From NCBI GenBank assembly GCA_001566295.1, contig KQ964281.1:1-64000 (forward strand): 64,000 nt of DNA. The letters are read 5' to 3'. The notes below the pieces were generated by a model. The model saw only the letters and a list, made by a program, of their open reading frames with translations, searched no databases and was not told where the DNA came from. Position numbers and translations under genes: made by a program. Position 1 is the stretch's first letter. Each line of letters starts with the position of its first letter. Source of the DNA: Microdochium bolleyi. Taxonomy: Eukaryota > Ascomycota > Sordariomycetes > Xylariales > Microdochiaceae. Of this stretch, positions 22,895-33,434 are shown piece after piece.

Positions 22895-24336
22895 CTACAG
22901 CTTTGGCGACCCTGGCCGGCCAGTCCTCTGGATGTCAGCGAACTCCTGTGTCCCTCCCAGCCTCCAGCTAACACTGCTTCCCCAGTCCTTCCCCTGCTCA
23001 TCCTCTCTCTTCTCTCTGTCTTTCCACTGCCAGCGCTGGATCGTCTGCCCGTTCTCTCTGCTCTCCAATAGCTCAGCCACCCACTCCCCGACAATGGGAA
23101 ACATCTTGAACCCATGCCCCGAGTCCGCGCTCAGGACCACCACACTCTGCTCGGTACCCGGGACATAGTCAACAACGAAATCCGAGTCCGCCGTGTCCGC
23201 AAACCAGCACAGCGACTTGCGCACCAGCGGACGCTCCGCGAGAGCCGGAATTGTCTCACGCAGAAGCTGTCTGATACGCTCCTCGTCCTCGCGCGGGAGG
23301 AGATCCACGGTCTCGCTCCAGTTCGTCGGCGGGAGAGATATGCCAGTGTCCTTGTCAGTGTTCACGTAGCCACCGCCCATGGGGCAGATCTTGAGTAGAT
23401 TCGTCGCGGGGTCCGGCTCGAACAGAAACCCCAGGTCCCGGGCGTACGTCACGGGAATGCCGCGCAGCGCGGCCGTCTCGTTGTCGCTCAAGTGGACGTG
23501 TGCAACGGACCAGGACTTGGCGACGACTCCTCCCTCCTCTGCAAGATTGGGGACAAGCCTAGCGGCCATTGCGCCCGCGGCTATAATTACCAATGCGGCC
23601 TTGTGCGTTCTGCCGTCGCGGGTCCTGATTCCGCTAGTTTTCTTTTCTGTTTTGTCGGCCACATCAGTCGAGCTATAGACGATCTCACTCACGCCGCCAG
23701 CCACGGGATCGATTATGAACTTGACACCCCTGGCCTCGACATGGTCTTTGAGACCTCGCAGGGCGTTCGCAGAGTGCGTGTAGCCGTCTAGCTTGTTCAG
23801 GTAGCCTCTCCACCCGGGGAACTCGCCGGGCATCTTCCATGAGCGCGGATCGTCGCGAATGTCCGATAGCGTGGTCACGCTGGTGACGTGCTTGGCGATG
23901 CGGTCGTCTTTGGTTGCGGCATGATGGAAGCGTTTCAGCGTGTCGACTGCGCGCTGGGGCGCTGCGCCGGATACGCAGTGCAGGAAGCCGACCTGGTGGA
24001 AGTAAGGCGCGAAAAGGGGTGTCTTCCAGGCTTGGAGGGCTTTCTTGTACGGTGGGCTTGTGCTTAGTGGAGGCTCGATTGTATATGCACGGATCTGTGG
24101 ATAGGGAGCTTGGCTTGAAGGGATCGTACATATGTCAAATCAGTGTACCACGGATCCTCATATTCGACGCGCATGATCTTGTTGAGGTCGTTTGCGGCCG
24201 CGTACCTCGATGGGATCTGTGTGTCTTGCTCGAAAACGGTGATGTCGGTGTAGCGCTGATTTAGGAGGTGATGGGCTGTCGACAGGCCGAAGGCGCCGCC
24301 GCCAACGACGATGATGGGCGCAGCTTTGTCGACCAT
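22895..24336 (-). CDS. FAD-dependent amine oxidase (sarcosine oxidase / fructosyl-amine oxidase family)
   Basis: Joins 24336-24130 and 24043-22895 give 451 residues. The Rossmann motif VVGGGAFGLSTAHHLL (10-25) is followed by NDLNKIMRVEYEDPWYTDLTY. Then come KALQAWKTPLFAPYFHQVGFLHC and, in the last third, LCWFADTADSDFVVDY and DSGHGFKMFPIVGEW. These are the landmarks of the DAO-type family of monomeric sarcosine oxidase, pipecolate oxidase, saccharopine oxidase and fructosyl-amine oxidase. The Cys in LCWFADT sits where family members bind FAD covalently. Such enzymes oxidise secondary amines to imines with release of H2O2. Next to proline enzymes and a Rieske demethylase, N-methylproline is an attractive substrate, but that is inference. 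Extra ATGs upstream add only a non-conserved leader. The intron donor GTACGA is weak; the frame and motif continuity support it. Confidence 0.85.
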
Positions 24337-25264
24337 TGTTGAGACCTGTGCCTTGCCATATGCAGAGATTCGTGCGTTCTGAGTGATCTTGTGAGCTACC
24401 CTGTGGTGCATGTTTCGTGCACCAGGGGTCGGCTTGCAGCAGCTTTTTTGTGGTCTGATAGTCTGCTCTCGGAGAACGAATCTGGCCATGAAGCGTCACG
24501 ACGGCAGTTTCCCATGGGGCTGTCATCAGGCTGCATATTGTAGATCGCTTGCCGTATTAGTGCTCACGGTAATACACCTAAGCACGTTGCCCAAACTCAG
24601 GCGCGCCTCCTCTAAATTGAGGGCTGGCGCCGATTGCGGAGAAATTCGGGTATGACGCAAGCTCGGAAACGCTTCCGACTGACGTGTCTCGTGCGGAGAA
24701 GAAGGCGGCTGGACCAGTAAAGTCCGCGAGCTGATAATATCGCATATTCACGGAAGAGCGTCCGGACACGATAACAGGAAGTGATCACGAAAAGGAGGAC
24801 GACCAGTACCGCCCGGAGGCGATTTTCCCCCACATGAACCCCTCGACGGAGATCCCGGCTTTGGATTCACAATAAAGGCGGCCGCCCGACTAGGCTCGGA
24901 TGCGCATGCCCTTGTGAATCATGAAGAGTACACTGAATCTCGCCCATTCTGATCAAGCCTCCTTTGCCATATTCACTTTTTCACGTTTTAATATTGAAAG
25001 AAGCCCTTGCTTGACCGGGTCTAACTTCGCGGCAAGTACAGAAGTTCAGTGGACAGCAAAGTGATTCGTGTGACAACGGCCGGAATTTGTGGCAGAATGG
25101 AGCCCATAATGAATCAGCGCCATGGGCGATCAGCCTGTGAGGGCATATCTGCGGCGTGGAAAGTATTCGTCTCGAACCTGATATGACTGCTTTCTACATG
25201 TAACAGCGCCAAGCACAAACGCAACGGCTGCCATTGCATACCAAGCACATCGGAAACCATTCGA
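24337..25264. other. Intergenic region, promoter of the FAD oxidase gene
   Basis: Lies between the start of the FAD oxidase gene and the end of the P5C dehydrogenase gene, both on the minus strand. No gene or clear repeat is visible. Confidence 0.4.
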
Positions 25265-27240
25265 TTAGTCATTGCTCGGGTACTTCCACTGTGTCGCAGC
25301 AAAGAACTCTTCCTTGATCAGCCGCGGGGTGACGAAGCGCATCATCGCGTTCGAGGACCCGGCCTTGTCGTTGGTGCCGCTCGCCCGTGACCCGCCAAAA
25401 GACTGCTGCCCGATGAGCGCGGCGGTGGCCTTGCAGTCTGTCATGAAAAAGGTGCTGAGCAAATAAAACCTCATAACAAAGCTCGTAGCTTAAAAAAAGG
25501 GTACGAAAGAAGACACTCACTGATGTAAAAGTTCCCCGCAGCATACCGCAGCTCATCCTCCGCCTGCCGAATAGCCCGCCGGTCGTTCGCGAACACCGCC
25601 CCAGTCAGGGCGAACCCGCCGCCAGACTCGTCGACCTTTTTAAGGATGGCCTGCCACTGGTCGTCGGGGAACACGTAGACCACCAGCACGGGACCAAATA
25701 TCTCCTCGTTAAAGAGCCTGTGGTCTGGCGAGTCGGCGATGTACACCGTCGGACTGACGTAGTACCCCTTCCTCCCGTCATACGTCCCTCCAACGAGCAA
25801 CCGCAGCGAATCGTCGTTGCTACTCTGATCAATGACAGCCTTGATCTTGGCGAACGAGCGCTCGTGGATCACGGGACCCATGAAAGCGCCCATGTCAGCA
25901 TCGGGGCTGCCGATCGTGATCTTCTCGACCGCGGTCTTCAGCCCCGCAATGAATTCGTTCTCGCGCGACTCGGGCAGATACAGTCGCGAGGTGGCGGAGC
26001 ACTTCTGCCCCTGGTACTCGAAGGACCCGCGGACTGTGTGGTTCACTGCGCTCGGCACGTCGGCGCTCGGGTGCAGCAGCGTGAAATTCTTGCCACTCGT
26101 CTCGCCCACTACGCGCGGGAAGTCTCGGTACGCTCCCCGGCCGATCCCCTCGCCAATCTTGGCGTACAGGCTGCGGAATACCTCTGATGACCCGACGAAA
26201 TTCAGCCCCGAGAACTCGCGGTGCGCGAGAACGACCTTGGTGACTTCCTCTGCGTCCCCGGGCGCGAACTGGATCACGTTTGGGGGTAGACCGGCTTCGA
26301 GGAGGATCTTGTAGACGATGCTGCTCGCATAGATGTTGCTCATCGAGGGCTTCCACAGGACGACGTTGCCCATGAGAGCTGGGCCAGAGATGAGGTTGCC
26401 TCCGATTGCGGTGAAGTTGAACGGCGAGACAGCGTAGATGAAGCCCTCGAGTGGGCGGTAGTCAAGGCGGCTGTTGAAACGGGATTGGATTCATTGTCAG
26501 TGGGAAGTCAGCTCTGTACAATGCACGACGGAGCGAGATTGTTCTTGCTCACCTCCACATCCCCTCGCTGCCACGGTCCGGCTGTCTCTCGAGGATCTCG
26601 GCCGCGTAGTCGCAGTTCAGCCGGAAGAAGTCGGCCAGCTCCGCTGCAGCATCGATCTCGGCCTGCCACACGTTTTTACCCTGGCCGAGCATGGTCGCTG
26701 CGATTAGCTCGTGGCGGTACTTTGTCGTGACGAGCTCCGCGGCGCGCAGGAAGATGGCCGCACGGTCGACGAAGGGCGTGTCCTGCCATTCCCGCTTGGC
26801 CCTGAGGGCGGACTCGATCGCGGCGGAGATCTGCGCTCTGGCGGCAAGCGGGTAGTTTGTGAAGGCTGTCTTGTGCTCAGAGGGCAGAACCTGACTGGCG
26901 GAGCTGTATGCGGGCTGGGCCTGGCCGCTGTACAAGATGTCGCTCTTCACGGGGAGTTGGGTACGGAGGGTCTCCAGTGCTTTTTCTACCCCGGCTCGCT
27001 CGGGGGAGCCTTTGGCATAACTTGGCTGAGTGGTGGGCAATGGGTCAGATCTGGAAACTTTCCGAGGGGTTGTTTTGGCTGTCCTAGACTGACATTGGGC
27101 TCATTGCGCGGATCTGGCAGACGGAAGGGAACGGTGGTTTTGGGGCGGATCTGGACTTGTGCAAGGGGTATCGGCCTATAAGGCGATCTTTGCTTCACGG
27201 ACACAGCTCGCATAGAGATTGCAGTACGGAGAGAGGACAT
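25265..27240 (-). CDS. Delta-1-pyrroline-5-carboxylate dehydrogenase
   Basis: Joins 27240-27094, 27025-26553, 26470-25521 and 25437-25265 give 580 residues. It oxidises P5C (as glutamate semialdehyde) to glutamate with NAD+, the second step of proline breakdown, in mitochondria. The first 40 residues are Arg-rich without acids (MSSLRTAISMRAVSVKQRSP), a plausible presequence. Family landmarks are NEPNPSYAKGSPER across the first splice, RPLEGFIYAVSPFNFTAIGGNL, and VVGETSGKNF with catalytic Glu at about 330. Further on are EYQGQKCSATSR with catalytic Cys at about 364, and QQSFGGSRASGTNDKAGS near the C-terminus. The last intron must end at CATGACAG to keep frame and give NFYINCKATAA. It is orthologous in function to Aspergillus PrnC and yeast Put2. 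Whether it is the only copy in the genome cannot be seen here. Confidence 0.93.
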
Positions 27241-27470
27241 ACTCGCCGATCGTCTGGGTCGTGTTCTCGGGCTGTAGTTAGAACGATCAAACTCGGGAGT
27301 GTACGAGATTCAATAAACCGTGAACAAAGCAATACCCTCCTATTTGCCAGCATGGCCGAACAGCATCAATGGCGGCAGTCGAGAAGCCGACGAGGATGGC
27401 ACCGGGGCCAGCCCCGCACGGGATCAGCCGCGGACAGGAGAATACACAACATCGGGAGCACTTCCGAGTG

Positions 27471-27730
27471 GGGCCCTTTGATGCGGACTCAACCTTGCTG
27501 AAGGAGTTGGTCACGCTGCTGTTGAGCATAATCGCGCCAAAGGCCACCATCGGAATGTCCTCCTGCGGCTAGGTCTTGGTCAGGTCGAAGACGGTGTACT
27601 TGTACGCCTCGGCGGTCACCTCCGGCAGCATAATCTATGCGTAGACATCCCTAGCTTGGGAACTCCAATTGGGATTAAAGACAGTACAGCCACTGGTAGT
27701 GGTGTGGTAGCTCTTCATGGCCCTGTGGGG
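27471..27730 (-). pseudogene. Catalase relic with nonsense codons
   Basis: One minus-strand frame reads as the C-terminal part of a heme catalase: HRAMKSYHTTT, NPNWSSQARDVYA, IMLPEVTAEAYKYTVFDLTK, then PQEDIPMVAFGAIMLN and SVTNSFSKVESA. Compare the usual YVQ-M-P-EA--FR--FDLTKVWP and P---FG-L-LN-NP-NYFAEVEQ-AF. It is cut by TAG at 27635-27637 (where CAG is expected) and TAG at 27569-27571 (where the conserved TGG of the TKTW block is expected). Both are C:G to T:A changes. The heme-ligand and N-terminal parts are missing. Only about 80 codons remain recognisable. It lies between a P5C dehydrogenase gene and an H2O2-producing pyranose oxidase gene. Confidence 0.7.
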
Positions 27731-28797
27731 TGACCCGCTTCCATGGGATATGGGTTACAGCGCTCGTCAATCGCTGTTCTTGGAGACGTCCAGTTTCTCC
27801 CCTTTCCTTCTGTTCGGAGGTTGGGGCCTCCAAGCACACTCCGGACGGCAGATCAGGCTGGCCTTGCACGTTGGTAGAGAAGAGATAATAGGCCTGATGC
27901 CCAGTATTGCGTCGAATTCAAAGACAGTTCTACATGCTCAGACGGGAATGGCCATAGATGTAGCTAGCTAGTGATACCATCGAACGTCCAAGGCATTCCA
28001 CCAAAGATTTAGCTGGTCGGGGACAGCACACTTCGCGTTAGTGGTGGTGCATGACGCAGTATACGCACCTGCAGAAAGATGACGGAACAAGATCACACCA
28101 AGTGCTGCTGACCGCTATCTTTCAGCCTGGAACCCGGCATATCAGATTACAAGACACGGGTTCAATCTGGTCTTGGAAGCCAAGGGAGTGAACTGCCGCT
28201 GTGGAGAGATAGCAAGCATAATGGAAAGCGGGAGAAGTGGGGAAAGGATACTCTGTCTGGTCGATCTTTGCCGCTATGTGTGCCGTGTCTCAAAGCCCTT
28301 TGCTGCCAATTTGCATGTGGCACCGCTCAGCTTGCCACGTACAACCGTCCTGTTGTGGCATAGTTGTGCCAGATGCAGTGGCCCGTGCAGAACTTCCCGT
28401 GTCGTCGCTAGTGGGATCACCGCTGGGCATTTGGACATGTCTGATCTGCCTCCCACATGGGGCATATAGACTACGGCTTCTGTGTTTCCCAACACTTGAA
28501 GACGCACTGGTGACGCACCGGTAAGACCTTACAAATGCGCCTAGTCCATATTGGTGCAATGCATCACGTATGACACGGGCAAATCTGGCTGAATGGGCAC
28601 ACCGAAGAAGCCTCACCGGCTCTGAGAAGTCCCGAGATGGGGTTATACTGCACCTCTGCCTGCGAATATAGGACGTGAGCAAGCATAAATAAGAGGACTC
28701 TGGACCTGTCCAAAGTTTGGAGATACTAGTCTCAGCCGCAGATCTCTCTGGTCTGGATACTTCGCCCCGGCTCCAAGCAGCGCCAACAACCGTCAAA
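27731..28797. other. Intergenic region upstream of the pyranose oxidase gene
   Basis: No intact gene seen. The 240 bases between the P5C dehydrogenase start (27240) and the catalase relic are likewise non-coding, so this interval is effectively a degraded divergent promoter. Confidence 0.4.
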
Positions 28798-30658
28798 ATG
28801 ACTCCTGACGAACATGTTCTCGATCAGGACCGTGTCGTTGAGACTGACGTTCTCATCGTCGGGTCCGGTCCCATTGGTGCTACCTACGCCCGCAAGCTCG
28901 TCGACGCTGGTGTCAAGGTGCTGATGGTCGAGATTGGTGCCCAGTGAGCGTCTCTTGCCCGCATCGTTAAGTCACTTGCTGACAAAACTCCAACGTGAAG
29001 AGAGACCCCCCTCCCTGGCGACCACAAAAAGAATAACTGCAAGGCCCAGAAGGACATCAGCAGCTTCATCAAGTACGCGATCACCGTTCTGGACCAATCT
29101 CGTTTCATCGTCTTGCTAACGAGAAGATCAGTGTCGTGCAGGGTGACCTCAGCCTCCTGTCAGTGCCTACCGACCCGCAGACCGCCCCCTCGATGGGAAT
29201 GGACTCGTCTGCGTGGTCCGTCGACGCCAACAACGCAACCATCCAGAACGGCCAGAACCCCATGCAGAACGCCTCCTACAACCTGTCTGCCGCGGCTGCG
29301 ACTCGTGTCGTAGGCGGCATGGCTTCCCACTGGACGAACTGCACCCCGCGCCAGCACCCAAGCCTGGAGCGGTCTGACCTTTTCGACGACCAGGAGTGGG
29401 ATACCCTGTACACGGAGGCCGAGGGGCGGATCAAGACGAACTCGACCCTTTTTGACGAGTCCATCCGCCAGCAGCTGGTCCTCAAAACGCTGCAAAAAGG
29501 TTCGAGTGGCCGCAGTTTCATCTCGATGCCCCTGGCGGCGCAGAAGCTGCCCGATCAGACGTACACGGAGTGGTCAAGCGCGGCCACCGTCTTTGGAGAC
29601 ATCACCCGCACCGTTGACCGCCCGGGCAACGATCTGTTCACACTCAAGACGCAGATCCGGTGCACGCAGCTCATGACGAGCCACGCGCCCGGCCCAGAGC
29701 ACGGCGTTATCCAGGGCGCGCTATGCAAGGACCTCAAGACGGACACGAACTTCCTAGTCAAGGCCCAGAAATACGTGCTCTGTGCTGGCGCTGTGCTGAC
29801 ACCTGGTATCCTGTTCAACTCGGGATGGACCCCTGAACAGGCACAGCTGCCTGCCCTTGTGAGTCGGACTCTTGCTCCAAGTGTCCACCATGATCCATTC
29901 GACATTATCTGACACCACTTCCTCAGGGCAAATATCTCACGGACCAGACTGTAGCCTTCTGCCAGATTGTGCTCTCGCGTGACCTCGTCGACCACGTGGC
30001 CGAGCACCCCGACCCCTCCTGGGCGAAGCGCATCGCCGAGCACCGCAACAAGTTTCCCAGCGATCCGCTGCCCTTCCCCTTCTCCGACCCGGACCCGCAT
30101 GTCTACACGCCTGTCTCGGAGGCGTTCCCGTGGCACGCACAGATCCACCGCGACGCCTTCTCGTACGGCAAGGTCCAGGCCACCGTGGATCAGCGACTCG
30201 TCGTGGACCTGCGCTGGTACGGCCTCGCGACCCCCCTCGAGAGCAACCACATTTCCTTCACCCGCGACGTCACCGACCAGTTTGGCATGCCCCAGCCCAC
30301 ATTCCACCACGCGGTGCCCCAGGAGGACGCGGACCGCGCCCACCGCATGATGCAGGACATGTGTCTCATCGCGAGCAAGCTCGGCGGGTACCTACCGGGC
30401 GCCGAGCCCAAGTTCCTGGAGCCGGGGAGCGCGCTGCACCTCTGCGGAACCACCCGTGCCGGGACACGCGTCGAGGATAGCGTCTGCGATCGCTACGGGA
30501 GGGTCTGGGGCACAAGCAATCTTGTCGTGGGCGGGTGTGGCGTCATCCCGACGGCGAATGCGTGCAACCCGACGCTCACGGCCATGTGCTTTGCCATAGC
30601 CGGCGCGGACAAGATGGTCGAGGAGCTCCGGCCGGCGCCCAAGGTGGCTTGGGGATGA
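28798..30658 (+). CDS. Pyranose 2-oxidase
   Basis: GMC-type flavoenzyme that oxidises glucose and other pyranoses at C2, making H2O2. Joins 28798-28943, 29001-29072, 29132-29858 and 29927-30658 give 558 residues. Landmarks are the FAD fold VLIVGSGPIGATYARKL, the PLPGDHKKN segment after splice 1, and RVVGGMASHWTNCTPR. In that last motif H139 matches the histidine that binds FAD covalently. Also present are WHAQIHRDAFSYG, SALHLCGTTRAG with catalytic His at about 486, and NACNPTLTAMCFAIAGA with catalytic Asn at about 529. It is shorter than the basidiomycete enzymes (about 620), with a reduced head region. There is no signal peptide, as usual for this family. The first exons are short, and the second, of only 72 nt, is needed to keep the frame. 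It starts a divergent arrangement with the proline-catabolic gene upstream. Confidence 0.9.
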
Positions 30659-31653
30659 AGTGATAGTCACAGGATAAATGCAGAGTGAAGGGCAATGGTT
30701 GCATTTCTTCATGGTACGAATGCTTGTACGCTTCTGCAGGAGAACTGATAATGTTCCTCAATCCATCTACTTTTCCTTACCATGTGATAACTCTTTGAAC
30801 TTCTTGTCAACACAGCGACAGTGAGAGAGATAGCTGACCAGTTCCTGTCCACATTCGTGACACGACATGATACGAACGACCCTGGAGAGGGGGGCCCGCG
30901 ATGATGTTAGCCGCACAACATATATTTCCAGCCTGTATCCATTGGTTCGATCTATAAGTTGCAAAACCGACAGCACGTCTCCTCCTACCATAAAACACAA
31001 AATTCATAGACAGCAGTGGGTGTAGTGTGAGAGGCCGTTGAACCGAAGGTTGCCGTGACCCCGCTTCTCTTACTAACCCACGGTCTCCCTCGCTGGCATA
31101 AGCGCGGAGCCTGATTGCCAGGTTGTCACAGGCGTGGGGTCGAGTCCGTTGTGTCCTCCGGGCCGCGATCACCGGACTCGAGCGGGTTCGCGGGGTTGAT
31201 AGTCCCTCGAGCGGGGAAGCTAGCTTGCCCTTGAGTTTGTGCCGTCCCGGGTGTCGGGAGAACTCCCGTGTGGTGGGTGTGGCAGCGTGCGGGGAAGGGC
31301 TTATCTCCAGCATGGATTCACGGAGTGTCGTGGCGTGTCCCGCTTAGGCACGGGTGAACTCGAGTGGCCAATAGGTCGGCAGCATGGCGATCTATCTAAT
31401 GTGCTCCAACTCAGCGGCCAGCTGACTTGGAAGTCCTCGCCGAGAGTCACGTATCTCTCCTGCGGTGCTGCCCGTGCCTGGAAGCGCGGTTCTTCCGATA
31501 ATCCAGTCACAGTTACAAGCCCTTTCCACCATCTGACGTTGGTGGCGGAACCACACGACGTGCAGACAGCATACAATCCAGAGTGGGAGTCCATCTCGAC
31601 TTTGGAGACAAAAGCGTCTTGGAAACCCGACTGGGCGCCAGGCACACAACAGC
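30659..31653. other. Intergenic region between pyranose oxidase and proline dehydrogenase genes
   Basis: Both flanking genes point rightward, so this holds the terminator of one and the promoter of the next. Open frames on either strand have no recognisable features. Confidence 0.4.
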
Positions 31654-33336
31654 ATGTTCAAATCTCGACCCTTGGCGGCGAGACCGCCATGGCACGCACG
31701 AGGAAGCTCACTTGATCGACCACGGCCTCGATCGTCTGCATTGACATGCCGGCGACACTACTCATCAAACAAGAGGAGCGTACACCTTTCTACTGCAGCA
31801 GTCCACGACCATGGCCCGGCAGCGCTGCTTGGTCAGGCAGCCGAACCAGCTTCACGACCCCATCGACCCCTTATGAAGTTCACTAACATGATGCTCCTTC
31901 GATCACTCTTCATCTCCACAATCTCCTCGCACCGGTTCCTGCTCTTGCCATCCCTGTCAGTTCTCCAGTATCTCACAAAGCCACACACCTCCAAGCTCCT
32001 CAACGTCGACAAGAACCCCATCATACATGGCATCCTCAAGCGTACCTTCTACAACCAGTTCTGCGCCGGCGAGACCGGGGCCGAGACGAGACACTGCGTC
32101 CGCACGCTCAAGGACCTCGGCTTCAGGGGGGTGATCTTGACATATGCGCGCGAGACTGTGTTCGATCACAAGACGCAGAGTGCGCATGGCCTATTAGGGG
32201 CCCACCAGGAGAAGACGTCCGCCGCTGCAGAGGAGACAGACACTTGCATCGAGGAGTGGAAGAACGGCACGCTGGAGACCGCGGCTCTGGTCGAAGAAGG
32301 AGACTTTCTCGCGCTGAAGTGAGCACATTTTCCACGCATAGCTTCCGACAGTCACGTTCCTTTACTTGAGTTTACCCGGCCACTGACGTCCCCTGGCTAT
32401 AACCCCAGACTAACCGGCGCTGGCCCGCGCGTCACCACCGCCTTCGCAGCCGGCCACCTCGCCCCTGAACAGATGCTCTCCGCCCTGCGCACCATCGCTG
32501 GCGACTGCAAAGCCCGCGGCGTGCGCATTATCGTCGACGCCGAGTCGCAGCACTTCCAGGCGGGCATCAACGCCACGACGCTGCAGCTCATGCGCGAGTT
32601 CAACAAGATAACTCCCACCAGCAGCAGCCCAGCGCCGGCGGCGGTGGTGTACAATACGTACCAGGCATACCTCAAGTCCACCCCCGCTGTGGTCGCATCG
32701 CACATGATCGCCGCGCACCAGGAGGGCTTCACACTCGGTCTGAAGCTCGTGCGCGGGGCGTACATTCTGTCCGACGACCGGCGGCTGATCTGCGACACCA
32801 AGGCGGACACGGACGCGGCGTACAACTCAATCTCGCGCGGGGTTCTGAAGCGGGAGCTGGGTGAGTTCGGCGGGCTGTATGGCAAGCACGCGTTCCCGGC
32901 GACGGACCTGTTCATCGCCAGCCACAACCGCGAGAGCGTGCTGGGGGCGTACCGGCTGCATCGCGAGCGTGTGGACGAGGGGTTGCCGACAGTCAGAGTG
33001 GCGTTTGGGCAGCTGCACGGCATGTCAGATGAGGTGAGCTTCGGGTTGCTCGCGGAGGGCGAGGCCGATGTGGTGAAAAGGGAGGAGGAGAAGGAGAAGA
33101 GGCTGGGTGTCAAGAGCAATGGAGTCACGCTCGGAAGCAGTCGACAGGCACGACTAGATCGGGTTGGAGCAGGAGGCCCGGACGTCTTCAAATGCACCAC
33201 CTGGGGAAGCATGAGCGAGTGTATCGCATATCTGACACGGCGGGCCGTGGAGAACCGCGACGCCGTGCTGCGGACCAAGGACGAGTACAACGCGCTGAAG
33301 GCGGAAGCTTGGCAGCGCCTGTTTCGGCGAGCGTAG
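31654..33336 (+). CDS. Proline dehydrogenase (mitochondrial)
   Basis: FAD enzyme oxidising L-proline to P5C, first step of proline catabolism. Joins 31654-32318 and 32409-33336 give 530 residues. Residues 1-50 form an Arg/Ser-rich presequence including RRHYSSNKRS. Conserved blocks are LLRSLFIST, FYNQFCAGE and TGAGPRVTTAFAAG, then VRIIVDAESQHFQAGI, VVYNTYQAYLK and LKLVRGAYI. The C-terminal part adds LFIASHNRES, FGQLHGMSDEVSFGLL and YLTRRAVENRDAVLRTKDEY. The barrel residues expected for FAD and proline binding (VRGAY, RRAxENR) are present. An insertion of about 35 charged residues (EEEKEKRLGVKSNG) precedes the last conserved block. This matches Aspergillus PrnD and yeast Put1 in function. The gene is convergent with the regulator, stop codons only about 100 bp apart. 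Confidence 0.93.
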
Positions 33337-33434
33337 TCAGGGGAAGATTTTGATTTTTAGGAGTTATGAGTCTGTGGCAATCTCATTGGAGATGTTATGG
33401 ATACCATCGTTATTAAAATATTTGCGAAAAACTG

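Noticed and set aside
24337..24489. 51-residue N-terminal extension of the FAD amine oxidase
   Set aside because: The Rossmann motif should lie near the N-terminus and the extension has no targeting character.
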